19,895 nt of DNA from an uncultured Roseateles sp. (lineage in GTDB: Bacteria > Pseudomonadota > Gammaproteobacteria > Burkholderiales > Burkholderiaceae): positions 1-19,895 of the forward strand of contig CAMPJJ010000100.1 in the NCBI GenBank assembly GCA_946886855.1, read 5' to 3'. The position numbers and the translations under genes were made by a program. Positions 13,129 to 19,895 of this stretch are shown here, piece by piece. Numbering within the stretch: position 1 is the stretch's first letter; every line of letters begins with the position of its first letter. The notes below the pieces were generated by a model. That model saw nothing but the letters and a program-made list of their open reading frames with translations, did not search any database and was not told the DNA's origin.

Positions 13129-15186
13129 TCAGAAGTTCTGGTTGAAGCTCATCAGGTGGTGGGCGGCGCCGATCACGATCAGCACGATGAACGCCAGCAC
13201 CCACACCACCGCCAGCGCCTTCGCGGACCTGCCTCCGCCCTTGAGCGCGAGCCGCGCGTGCCACAGCGCCGCGAGCAGTCCGCCGATGAAGGCCAGCAGG
13301 GTCAGTCCTTGCGCGAGGGGCAGGACGACGCTCAGGTCGCCGTCGCCTTCCAAGCGCGTGAACACCAAGGTCCAGAGCGCGACGGCGAGCAGCACGAGCA
13401 CGCTGGCGACGCGCACCGCCAGCACCGACCGTCCCGGCGCTGCGGCGCCGTGCTTGCGGCGCAGCACCGCGGCGACCGGCCACAGCAGCGCGGTGAGCAG
13501 CATCGTCGCCAGCGACAGGCCGGCCATCAGCAGGGCCAGACCGCCTGACAGCGCCGGGACCGGCTCGAAGACGAACGCGAAGACGTAAGGCTCCAGGCCC
13601 CAGCGCAGCACGCGGCCGTTCTCGACGATCGCCTGGAGGCGGCGCTTGCCGTGCTCCTCTTCCCACAGGTAGGGCCTGACCTCGCGGAACACGCTGCGCG
13701 AGCCGGCCAGCTCCAGCGCGACGCGGCCGTCGTCCAGCGCCTGCACCTTCAGCGGGCTGAGCAGCGGCAGCAGCGAGAAGAAGGTCGAGTCCTCGCGCCG
13801 GGTGCTCTGGTACGAACCGGCCAGCTGCTGCGCATGCTGCTTCGCGGTCGCGTCGTCGACCTGCCGCGGCGTCGCCGGGCGCGCATCGGGCAGATAGCGG
13901 TTGGCGAAGGCGTCCAGCAGCGTGTCCCGCAGCCACTTGCCCTGGCCGTCCTTGCCCGGGGAGTTGACCGAGATGTACAGCCCGATGCCGTCGTCGACGA
14001 ACAGCAGCAGGTCGGTGTGGAAGAGGATGGTGTCGCCGCCGTGGCCGACGACGCGATGGCCGTTGATGTCGTGCTGGTAGAAGCCCAGTCCGATGCCGAG
14101 CAGGTCCGGCATCGGCTTGGTGAGCTGGCCGTGCATCTGCTTCACGGTCTCCGGCCGGAGCAGGCGCGCATCGCCGAGCTGCCCCTGCTGCAGGAAGGCC
14201 AGCATGAAGCGGCCCATGTCCGCGCCCGTCGCCGACAGGCTGCCGGCGGGCGCCAGGCTGACGATCTCGAAACCCTTGCCGGGTTCGCCCTGTTTCTCGT
14301 AGCCCTGCGACATCAGCGGCGCCAGCGCCGGCGGCAGCGGCTGGCGGAAGGTCGCATGCCGCATGCCCAGCGGGGAGAAGATCTTCTGCTCGACATAGTC
14401 GTCGAAGGGCAGGCCGCTGACGCGCTGCACGATGTAGCCGGCGAGCGCGGTGGCGTAGTTCGAGTAACCCGGCCGCGCGCCCGGCTCGTAGAGCGCGGGC
14501 GGGATGTAGTCCTTGAGCACCTTCGCCAGATCGGGCGACTTGCCCGAATAGGTGATCAGGTCGCGCGCCGTCTCCTCGAAGCCGGTCGTGTGCGTGAGCA
14601 CGTGGCGCAGCGTCATCGGCTTGCCGTTGAGCTGCGGGATCTTGAAGTCGAGGTACTGGTTGAGGTCGGCGTCCAGGTTCAGCTGGCCCTGCTCGACCAG
14701 CTGCATCACCGCCGTCCACGTGAACAGCTTGGACACGGAGCCCGGGCGGAACAGCGTGCGCGCCGCATCGACGGGGACGCGCCGGTCCCAGTCGGCGTAG
14801 CCGTAGCCCTTCTGGATCAGCGGCTGGCCGTCCTTCACGATGACGACGACGGCACCCGGCACCTGCGCCATCTTCAGCGCGGCGGGCATCAGGCCGTCCA
14901 GCCAGGCTTGCGCGTCGGCCAGCGTCAGGGGTTGGGCGGCGGCCTTTGCAGCGGTCGCGCCCGTCGCGCCCGTCGCGGCGCTCGCGGCGACGGGCGTCGT
15001 CGCGGACGCGCCGGAAGTGCTGGCGGCGGTGGAAGCGCCCGAGGCCGCCGAAGGCGGCGACGTCGCGGTGATCGGCGCGATCAGCACCGACTTGGGCGTG
15101 GTTGTCGGCGTCTGGGCCGACGCCGTCGGCAGCGCCGCGCAGACGGCCAGCATCAGGGCGCCTAGGCGCAGGGTCAGGGGCTTCAT
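13129..15186 (-). CDS. Beta-lactamase-fold serine hydrolase with C-terminal membrane bundle (paralogue 2)
   Basis: A 685-residue tandem paralogue of the gene at 10971-13058. A signal peptide (1-24, ending PTASA) and a long Ala/Ser/Thr-rich linker (about 25-90) lead to the catalytic domain: S150-V-S-K153, Y241-S-N243 and H382-G-G384. As in the paralogue, a non-catalytic domain and C-terminal hydrophobic segments (about 535-685) follow, and the protein ends LMSFNQNF. Shared blocks such as TLRHVLTHTTGFEE and GYIVQRVSGLPFDDYV show common origin. It probably cleaves or rearranges a peptide or ester in the periplasm; MlrB-like linear peptide cleavage is one candidate, DD-peptidase or lipase activity are others. 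It starts 10 nt after the TonB receptor stop, so it is probably translationally coupled. Confidence 0.88.
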   Translation of the reverse strand: MKPLTLRLGALMLAVCAALPTASAQTPTTTPKSVLIAPITATSPPSAASGASTAASTSGASATTPVAASAATGATGATAAKAAAQPLTLADAQAWLDGLMPAALKMAQVPGAVVVIVKDGQPLIQKGYGYADWDRRVPVDAARTLFRPGSVSKLFTWTAVMQLVEQGQLNLDADLNQYLDFKIPQLNGKPMTLRHVLTHTTGFEETARDLITYSGKSPDLAKVLKDYIPPALYEPGARPGYSNYATALAGYIVQRVSGLPFDDYVEQKIFSPLGMRHATFRQPLPPALAPLMSQGYEKQGEPGKGFEIVSLAPAGSLSATGADMGRFMLAFLQQGQLGDARLLRPETVKQMHGQLTKPMPDLLGIGLGFYQHDINGHRVVGHGGDTILFHTDLLLFVDDGIGLYISVNSPGKDGQGKWLRDTLLDAFANRYLPDARPATPRQVDDATAKQHAQQLAGSYQSTRREDSTFFSLLPLLSPLKVQALDDGRVALELAGSRSVFREVRPYLWEEEHGKRRLQAIVENGRVLRWGLEPYVFAFVFEPVPALSGGLALLMAGLSLATMLLTALLWPVAAVLRRKHGAAAPGRSVLAVRVASVLVLLAVALWTLVFTRLEGDGDLSVVLPLAQGLTLLAFIGGLLAALWHARLALKGGGRSAKALAVVWVLAFIVLIVIGAAHHLMSFNQNF

Positions 15187-15196
15187 GGGGCGGCGT

Positions 15197-17500
15197 TCAG
15201 AAGTTGTAGTTGACCGAGGCGCCGATCGTGCGCGGCTGCGCCGGCGTCGCGCGCAGCGGGCCGCCGAAGGCGGTGAGCGCCGTGTCGGCGCCGAGGATCG
15301 CGCGCTTGTCGGTCAGGTTGCGGACGAAGGCCGACAGCTGCCAGGCGCCGAAGTCCATGCCCCACTGCGCATCCACCAGCGTGTAGGCCGGCATCACGAA
15401 GTTGGGGATGGAGGTGGTCTCGCTGTCGTAGCCCGCGTTGCGCTTGCCGACGTGCCGCACCTGCAGGCTGGCGTAGGACGGCTTGCCCGCCAGCGCGAAG
15501 TTGTAGCGCGCGCCCAGCGACACGGACAGCTTCGCTGAGTTCGGCAGCCTCGCGCCGGAGGGGCCGAGGGCCGGCGCGTCTTCCTTGAGCTTGCCGTCGG
15601 TCCAGGCCAGGCTGCCCTCCAGGCGCCAGTCGTCGTTGATCGCATAACGCGACGCCAGCTCCAGCCCCTTGACCTCGGCCTTGCCGGCGTTGCCCATCAC
15701 CGTGGTGGCGCCGAAGGCGAGCGGCTGCTGCAGCTTGCTCCAGCGGATGTCGAAGAGCGCGACCTCCAGCGACAGGCGCCGGTCCAGCAGGTCGGCCTTG
15801 TAGCCGGCCTCGTAGCTCCAGAGCGTGTCGGCCTCGAACGAGGTCGGCGCGCCGGGGATGACCTGGCCGTTCTCGTCGATCGCCTGCGGGTTGGGGCCGC
15901 CGGGACGGTAGCCGCTGGCGGCGCGGACGTAGACGCTGCTCTGCTTGTCGAGCGAATAGCGACCCGTGATCAGGTAGGTGTTCGACCGGTCCTTGGACGT
16001 GGCCGGTGCCGGGAAGTCCGGGACGTCGTTGGTGAAGGTCTCGTAGGCCTGCTTGTTGCGCGCCACGCGGGCGCCCAGCGTGAAGGACAGCGCCGAGCTG
16101 GGATTCCAGGTCACGTCGCCGTAGACGGCGTTCTCCTCGTAGCTCGCGGGCTGGCCCACGCGCACGAGCTCCGCGTCCGCATCGGCCCCGGTGGGACGGC
16201 CCCACAGGCGCTGGTTGTAGCCGTTGCGTTCCTTGTTGTGATACAGGCCGATCAGCCATTCGACGGTGCCGCGCGCCGAGGTCAGGCGCAGCTCCTGCGT
16301 TTCCTTGCGCAGCTTGGTGCGGTTGTCCAGCTGCACGAAGTCGAAGGCGCCGCCGCCCAGGATCTCGGTGGCGTCCAGCAGCGTGTCGCCGTTGAAGCGC
16401 TGGCTCGACACGATGGCGTTCAGGCGCGCCCAGCCGAAGTCGTAGTCGACGTCCGCCGAGAGCAGCCGCGTGCGGATGCTGTAGGGCTCGGAGATCGACA
16501 GGTCGTGCGTCAGGTCGCCGTGCAGCGGCTGGCCCGTCGCGACGTCGTACTGGACCACGCCGGTGCCGTTGCGTTCGATCTTCTGGTCGACCGCGGAGAG
16601 GCGGACCTTCATCTTCGACATCGGCTCCAGCAGCAGCGAGACCCGCCCGCCGCGGGTGTCGCCGTCGTTGACGTGCTTGCCCGACGCCAGGCCGGAGGCC
16701 TTGATGTAGCCGCCGTCATGGTCGTTGAAGGCGGCCACGCGCAGGGCGGCGACGCCGGCGCTCAGCGGCACGTTCACCACCGCGTTCTCCGTGTGTCCGA
16801 GCGCGCCGCCCTTGATGCCGCGCACGCCCAGGCCGACCTTGCCGGAAAACTCCAGGGTGTCGGGTTCGTTGGTGACGTACTTGAGCAGGCCGCCCATCGC
16901 GCCCGCGCCGTAGAGCGTGCCCTGCGGGCCGCGCAGCAGCTCGATGTGATGCAGGTCCAGCAGCGACATGTCGAGCGCCGCCACCGCCGCGCCGCCGAAG
17001 GCGGTGCTGGAGCCGTAGGCCACCTCGTCGACATAGGTGCCGACCGTCGCCGTGCCCGCGCTGCCCACGTTGATGCCGCGGATGCTGACCTGGCCGCGGC
17101 CGGGGCCGCCGTCGCTGCTCACGTCCACGCCGGGCAGGCTGCCGACGTAGTCCACCAGGGAGCCGGCGCCCGCGCGCTCCAGGCCCTCGGCGCTGATCGT
17201 CTCCACGCGCAGCGGCACGTCGCGCAGCGGTTCGCGGCGGCGCGTCGCGGTGACGGTCACGACCTCCAGCTTCTCCGCCTTGGCCGCGGCGCGGTCACCG
17301 TCCCGTTCGCTGGGCACTGCGGACGACGCTGGCGCGGCGGGCGGCAGCGGCGCGGCGGCCTGGCTCCACGCGGGCAGCGCCTGCATCGCGGCGAGGCAGG
17401 GCAGCAGCAGGGGCGCGAAGGCGAAGCGTCGCGCGTTCCGTGCGGAAGGCGCTCGGCGGCTGGATCGGGCAGGGCGGGGAGCGCGGGGGGAGACGGTCAT
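15197..17500 (-). CDS. TonB-dependent outer-membrane receptor
   Basis: A 767-residue receptor. A signal peptide (Arg-rich start, hydrophobic FAFAPLLLPCLAAMQAL, cleavage near residue 48) leads to a TonB-box-like segment VVTVTATRR. The plug domain has SLPGVDVSSDGGPGRGQVSI, RGIN and LRGPQGTLYGAGAMGGLLKY, and a long beta-barrel ends SVNYNF with the required terminal aromatic residue. No FecA-type signalling extension is present. TonB receptors carry bulky scarce substrates across the outer membrane. The operon partners suggest a peptide or peptide-derived substrate, but a siderophore is possible. The ATG at 17500 has AGGAG 8 nt upstream; the frame stays open to 17809 but that part overlaps the divergent regulator. 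It is the first gene of the minus-strand cluster. Confidence 0.92.
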   Translation of the reverse strand: MTVSPRAPRPARSSRRAPSARNARRFAFAPLLLPCLAAMQALPAWSQAAAPLPPAAPASSAVPSERDGDRAAAKAEKLEVVTVTATRRREPLRDVPLRVETISAEGLERAGAGSLVDYVGSLPGVDVSSDGGPGRGQVSIRGINVGSAGTATVGTYVDEVAYGSSTAFGGAAVAALDMSLLDLHHIELLRGPQGTLYGAGAMGGLLKYVTNEPDTLEFSGKVGLGVRGIKGGALGHTENAVVNVPLSAGVAALRVAAFNDHDGGYIKASGLASGKHVNDGDTRGGRVSLLLEPMSKMKVRLSAVDQKIERNGTGVVQYDVATGQPLHGDLTHDLSISEPYSIRTRLLSADVDYDFGWARLNAIVSSQRFNGDTLLDATEILGGGAFDFVQLDNRTKLRKETQELRLTSARGTVEWLIGLYHNKERNGYNQRLWGRPTGADADAELVRVGQPASYEENAVYGDVTWNPSSALSFTLGARVARNKQAYETFTNDVPDFPAPATSKDRSNTYLITGRYSLDKQSSVYVRAASGYRPGGPNPQAIDENGQVIPGAPTSFEADTLWSYEAGYKADLLDRRLSLEVALFDIRWSKLQQPLAFGATTVMGNAGKAEVKGLELASRYAINDDWRLEGSLAWTDGKLKEDAPALGPSGARLPNSAKLSVSLGARYNFALAGKPSYASLQVRHVGKRNAGYDSETTSIPNFVMPAYTLVDAQWGMDFGAWQLSAFVRNLTDKRAILGADTALTAFGGPLRATPAQPRTIGASVNYNF

Positions 17501-17508
17501 TCGGTGGA

Positions 17509-17513
17509 CTCCT
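17509..17513 (-). promoter_or_regulatory. Ribosome-binding site deciding TonB receptor start
   Basis: AGGAG on the minus strand is spaced 8 nt from the ATG at 17500. It supports that start over the longer open frame, which would run through the operator and into the regulator gene. Confidence 0.75.
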
Positions 17514-17541
17514 GGCGAGGCGGGCGAAGTTGAGCCGCAAG

Positions 17542-17577
17542 TTTCCAATTTGGAAAAAGCTTTCACATTGGTGGAAA
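17542..17577. promoter_or_regulatory. Candidate operator of the XRE-cupin regulator
   Basis: TTTCCAATTTGGAAA (17542-17556) is a perfect 7-1-7 palindrome. Four bases later lies a degenerate second copy, TTTCACATTGGTGGAAA (17561-17577), which keeps the outer TTTC and GAAA half-sites. Both sit between the receptor gene and the divergently transcribed XRE-cupin gene, in an AT-rich island of otherwise GC-rich DNA. Position, symmetry and duplication are typical of a repressor site; binding is inferred. Confidence 0.65.
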
Positions 17578-17605
17578 CCTTAGCTGCTATTGCGCGAAGC
17601 TTCAA
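17577..17605 (-). promoter_or_regulatory. Possible sigma-70 promoter of the receptor operon
   Basis: On the minus strand TTGAAG (17600-17605) is followed after 17 nt by TAAGGT (17577-17582). The -35 box is good and the -10 box weak. A promoter here would place the palindromes at 17542-17577 at and just after the transcription start, a position suited to repression. Confidence 0.3.
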
Positions 17606-17675
17606 CTCAGGGTGATCGCGGTGGTCCCTGGGGACCGCCTTGCTAAGATCGCTGCACTGTCTGCTTCCCTCGACC

Positions 17676-18407
17676 ATGGCCATCGATTCGAACCTTCCCG
17701 GCGACCACATCCGCAGCGTGCGACGACGGTTGGGCCTGACGCTCAGCGACGTGAGCGGGCGGACCGGCCTGGCGGTGTCGACGCTTTCCAAACTGGAAAA
17801 GGGCAACATGTCCCTGTCCTACGACAAGCTGATGCTGCTGAGCAAAGGCCTGGGCGTGGACATGGCGGAGCTGCTGGCCGACGTGCCCGGCTCGCGCGCC
17901 GCGCCGGGCGGCGGCGGACGTCGGATCGTCGAGCGCGCCGGGGAAGGGCAGCAGGTCGTGACGGAGAGTTATCAGCAGCTGTATCTGGCGACGGAGCTCC
18001 TGAACAAACGCGTCACGCCGTTGATCGCCGAGGTGAACGCGCGCACGTTGGACGAGTTCAAGGCGGAGTTCGGCGATCTGATCCGCCATCCCGGCGAGGA
18101 GTTCGCGTACGTGCTGGAGGGCGAGATCGCCTTCCACTGCGAGCTGTATGCGCCGGTGGTGCTGAAGGCCGGGGACTCGATCTACTTCGACAGCGAGATG
18201 GGGCACGCCTACCTGAAGGCGTCCGACGCCCGCTGCCGCGTGCTGGCGACCTGCGCGCCGCGCAGCAGCGGCACGCCGGACGGGTTCAGCCAGCATTTCA
18301 TCGATGTGTCCAAGCGTCTGCAGGAGCCGGCACCGGCGCCCGCACCAACCACCTCGGGCAAGGGCGCGAAGGCTGCAGCCACGAAATCGCGCGGTTCGAA
18401 GCGCTGA
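17676..18407 (+). CDS. XRE-family regulator with cupin sensor domain
   Basis: A 243-residue regulator. An N-terminal XRE helix-turn-helix (about 8-65; LTLSDVSGRTGLAVSTLSKL) is followed by a linker and a C-terminal cupin (about 120-200) with HPGEEFAYVLEGE (His138) and GDSIYFDSEMGHAY (His177). A Lys/Ala/Pro-rich tail ends the protein. XRE-cupin proteins such as PuuR and PsdR are usually local repressors of catabolic genes, with the cupin sensing a metabolite; PsdR of Pseudomonas controls dipeptide use. This gene diverges from the receptor operon across 175 nt containing a palindrome, so it is the probable regulator of that operon. The ATG at 17676 gives the usual N-terminus; an upstream TTG at 17640 is possible. 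No clear Shine-Dalgarno sequence was seen. Confidence 0.9.
   Translation: MAIDSNLPGDHIRSVRRRLGLTLSDVSGRTGLAVSTLSKLEKGNMSLSYDKLMLLSKGLGVDMAELLADVPGSRAAPGGGGRRIVERAGEGQQVVTESYQQLYLATELLNKRVTPLIAEVNARTLDEFKAEFGDLIRHPGEEFAYVLEGEIAFHCELYAPVVLKAGDSIYFDSEMGHAYLKASDARCRVLATCAPRSSGTPDGFSQHFIDVSKRLQEPAPAPAPTTSGKGAKAAATKSRGSKR
17785..17799. promoter_or_regulatory. Operator-like palindrome inside the regulator's HTH codons
   Basis: TTTCCAAACTGGAAA matches the intergenic palindrome at 13 of 15 positions and keeps both half-sites (TTTCCA, TGGAAA). It overlaps codons for the HTH residues LSKLEK. It may be a second binding site about 230 nt away, allowing looping or roadblock, or a chance result of the conserved protein sequence. 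Confidence 0.4.
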
Positions 18408-18418
18408 TTGTCCTGACC

Positions 18419-18548
18419 CGACCCTCACCCCGACCCCTCTCCCGCAGTGCGGGAGAGGGGCCAAGTAGCACCGAGCCTGCAACGACTACTTCTGAGCGGT
18501 GGAGGCCCCCTCTCCCGCACTGCGGGAGAGGGTTGGGGGTGAGGGTCG
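18419..18548. repeat. 41-bp inverted repeat with palindromic arms between convergent genes
   Basis: Arms 18419-18459 and 18508-18548 are inverted copies agreeing at 39 of 41 positions, separated by 48 nt. Each arm holds its own near-perfect palindrome: 18434-18460 with half-arm CCCCTCTCCCGCA, and 18508-18532 with CCCTCTCCCGCA. Inside the spacer AAGTAG (18463) and CTACTT (18486) extend the symmetry. It lies just after the XRE-cupin stop and overlaps the last codons of the convergent transporter gene. It could terminate both transcripts; its form also fits a small dispersed palindromic element. Confidence 0.9.
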
Positions 18549-19895
18549 TGCCAACGCCTCGGTCGGCGCCTCGAGCCTCCTCAACAGGGGTCCCAGCGCG
18601 AGCAGCGCCATCGAGGCCGCGGCGGCGAGCGCTGCAAGCAGCACGAAGAATCCGGCCGGCCCGAGCCACTCCCACGCGCGTCCCACGACCCCCGACAGCA
18701 GGTTGCCCGCGAAGGCCGCGAGGAACCACGCGGCAATGACCGTCGCGCCCATGCCCGACGGCGCGAGCCGCGCGAACAGGCCCAGCCCCACCGGCAGGAT
18801 GTAGAGCTCGCCCATCGTGTAGACCGCGAAGAACACCAGCAGCCACAGGCCGCTCACCGGCTTGCCATCGGACATCGCAGCCATCGCCGCCAGCAGCAGG
18901 TAGGCCGCGGCGACGCCGGCCGCGCCGATGGCCATCTTCCGCACCGGCGCGGGTTCGCGGCCCTTCACGGCCGCGCGCCGCCAGGCGCGGATCAGCAGCG
19001 GCGTGAACAGGAAGACGAACAGCGGGTTGAGCGACTGCACCCAGGTCACCGGGATCGCGACGCCGAAGGCGTGCAGGTCGACGCTGCTGTCCGCCCACAA
19101 CGCCAGGGTGTTGCCGCTGTGCGCGTAGGCGCTGCGGAACACCATCACCGCCAGGGCCACCAGCAGCAGCGGCACGACGATCGCAGCCGCGCCGGGTTTG
19201 CGCCGTGCGTTGCCATCGACTGAGCCCGCAGACCCGGTGACGTCAGTCGAACCCGTCGAACCACCCGTCGATCCCGCAGCCCCCGCTGCATCGGGGCTCG
19301 CGGCGTTGGCGGCCCGCGCGGATGTATCCCGCGGCCGGTCCTGCGGCAGATGCCGCCCGCCGAGCAGGTAGATCGCCAGGCCCACGCACATGCCGACGCC
19401 CGCGGCGCCGAAGCCCCAGTGCCAGCCGTAGACCTCGCCCAGCGTGCCGCAGGCCAGCGGCGCGAGCAGCCCGCCGAGGTTCACGCCCACGTAGTAGACG
19501 TTGTAGGCGCCGCCGCGGCGGGGATCGTCCTCGGCGTAGAGATCGCCGACCTGGCTCGGCAGGTTGGGGAGGAAGAGGCCGTTGCCCAGCGCGATCAGCA
19601 CGAGGCTCGGATAGAACATCGCCTCCCAGCTCAGCGCGAAATGCCCCACCGCCATCAGGCTGCCGCCGATCACGATCGCGAGGCGGCGCCCGAGCCAGCG
19701 GTCGGCGAGGTAGCCCCCGGCGATCGGCGTCAGGAACACGCCGCCGGTGTACAGGCCGTAGATCAGCGAGGCGTCGGCCTGCGTGAAATGCAGCTGCTTG
19801 GTCATGTAATAGACCAGCAGCGCGCTCATCCCGTAGAAGGAGAAGCGCTCCCACATCTCGGTCAGGAACAGCACGGTGAGCCCGCGCGGCTGGCC
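18486..19895 (-). CDS. POT/PTR-family proton-dependent peptide transporter, 5' partial
   Basis: The frame stays open to the window edge. The visible N-terminal residues GQPRGLTVLFLTEMWERFSF, followed by YG, carry the POT signature ExxERFxxYG with more sequence before it, so the true start lies outside. The 469 residues seen include multiple hydrophobic helices, the second family region YNVYYVGVNLGG, and a hydrophilic Gly/Ser/Thr/Ala-rich insertion between helices (about 19190-19340). POT carriers bring di- and tripeptides across the inner membrane with protons; MlrD of the microcystin cluster is of this general type. The last residues, TLSRSAGEG and the tail after it, are encoded by one arm of the inverted repeat at 18508-18548, so the C-terminus has been replaced or extended by that element. 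Confidence 0.9.
   Translation of the reverse strand, partial: GQPRGLTVLFLTEMWERFSFYGMSALLVYYMTKQLHFTQADASLIYGLYTGGVFLTPIAGGYLADRWLGRRLAIVIGGSLMAVGHFALSWEAMFYPSLVLIALGNGLFLPNLPSQVGDLYAEDDPRRGGAYNVYYVGVNLGGLLAPLACGTLGEVYGWHWGFGAAGVGMCVGLAIYLLGGRHLPQDRPRDTSARAANAASPDAAGAAGSTGGSTGSTDVTGSAGSVDGNARRKPGAAAIVVPLLLVALAVMVFRSAYAHSGNTLALWADSSVDLHAFGVAIPVTWVQSLNPLFVFLFTPLLIRAWRRAAVKGREPAPVRKMAIGAAGVAAAYLLLAAMAAMSDGKPVSGLWLLVFFAVYTMGELYILPVGLGLFARLAPSGMGATVIAAWFLAAFAGNLLSGVVGRAWEWLGPAGFFVLLAALAAAASMALLALGPLLRRLEAPTEALARPSPPTLSRSAGEGASTAQK

Noticed and set aside
9497..17533. Long plus-strand open frames opposite the M81, hydrolase and receptor genes
   Set aside because: Composition is Arg/Gln/His/Val-rich without domains, and the minus strand carries complete families with ribosome-binding sites.
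17623..17636. GGTCCC-TG-GGGACC palindrome upstream of the XRE-cupin gene as the operator
   Set aside because: Single copy and GC-rich like its surroundings; the TTTCC palindromes are repeated and better placed. It may still be a minor structure in the regulator leader.
17501..17809. N-terminal extension of the TonB receptor to 17809
   Set aside because: It would overlap the XRE-cupin gene and the operator, and AGGAG plus a signal peptide place the start at 17500.
19872..19874. GTG at 19872-19874 as the start of the POT transporter
   Set aside because: The frame continues upstream as GQPRGLT, which belongs to the conserved POT N-terminus, so the GTG is an internal Val codon.

Overview
The window is very GC-rich and densely coded. 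Long antisense open frames lie opposite most genes, and codons are dominated by G or C in third position. Codon use, the ElaA, M81 and CsbD sequence types, and the many low-complexity repeats fit a betaproteobacterium of the order Burkholderiales, of the Roseateles/Mitsuaria/Rhizobacter sort. This placement is inferred from sequence character and was not tested by a search. No tRNA, rRNA, CRISPR array, transposase or phage gene was seen.

Left part (1-6857, all + strand): the end of an elaA-type acetyltransferase; a glutathione S-transferase overlapping it by ATGA; a short-chain dehydrogenase; an orphan sensor histidine kinase with a periplasmic solute-binding domain; a long nested inverted repeat (4163-4270); an HI0933/BaiN-type flavoprotein; and a self-inhibited Fic AMP-transferase with a C-terminal winged helix, preceded by a three-copy TGAGCCG operator-like array.

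Middle (6872-9440) is a patchwork of small genes and tandem repeats. It holds a 4-OT-type tautomerase (-), a 13-bp tandem repeat, a secreted His-rich protein (+), a small helix-turn-helix protein whose N-terminal half is built from three in-frame hexanucleotide microsatellites (+), a CsbD stress protein with a clear terminator (+), an 11-bp tandem repeat of six units, a 50-residue Lys/Pro-rich protein (-) and a HipB-like XRE protein (-).

Right part (9485-19895) is the most coherent system. A minus-strand cluster runs TonB-dependent receptor (17500 to 15197), then two tandem paralogous serine beta-lactamase-fold hydrolases with C-terminal membrane bundles, then an M81 (MlrC-type) metallopeptidase. 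Gaps are 10, 70 and 22 nt. A divergent XRE-cupin regulator starts 175 nt from the receptor. A palindrome TTTCCAATTTGGAAA lies between them, and a near copy lies inside the regulator's own HTH codons. Beyond the regulator, converging on it, is a POT/PTR-family peptide transporter that runs off the window.

Receptor, serine peptidase-like enzymes, M81 peptidase and POT carrier together match three components of the microcystin-degrading mlr system (B-, C- and D-like). No MlrA-like protease is present in this window. I infer a peptide-uptake and breakdown locus for a cyclic or otherwise unusual peptide, controlled by the cupin regulator.
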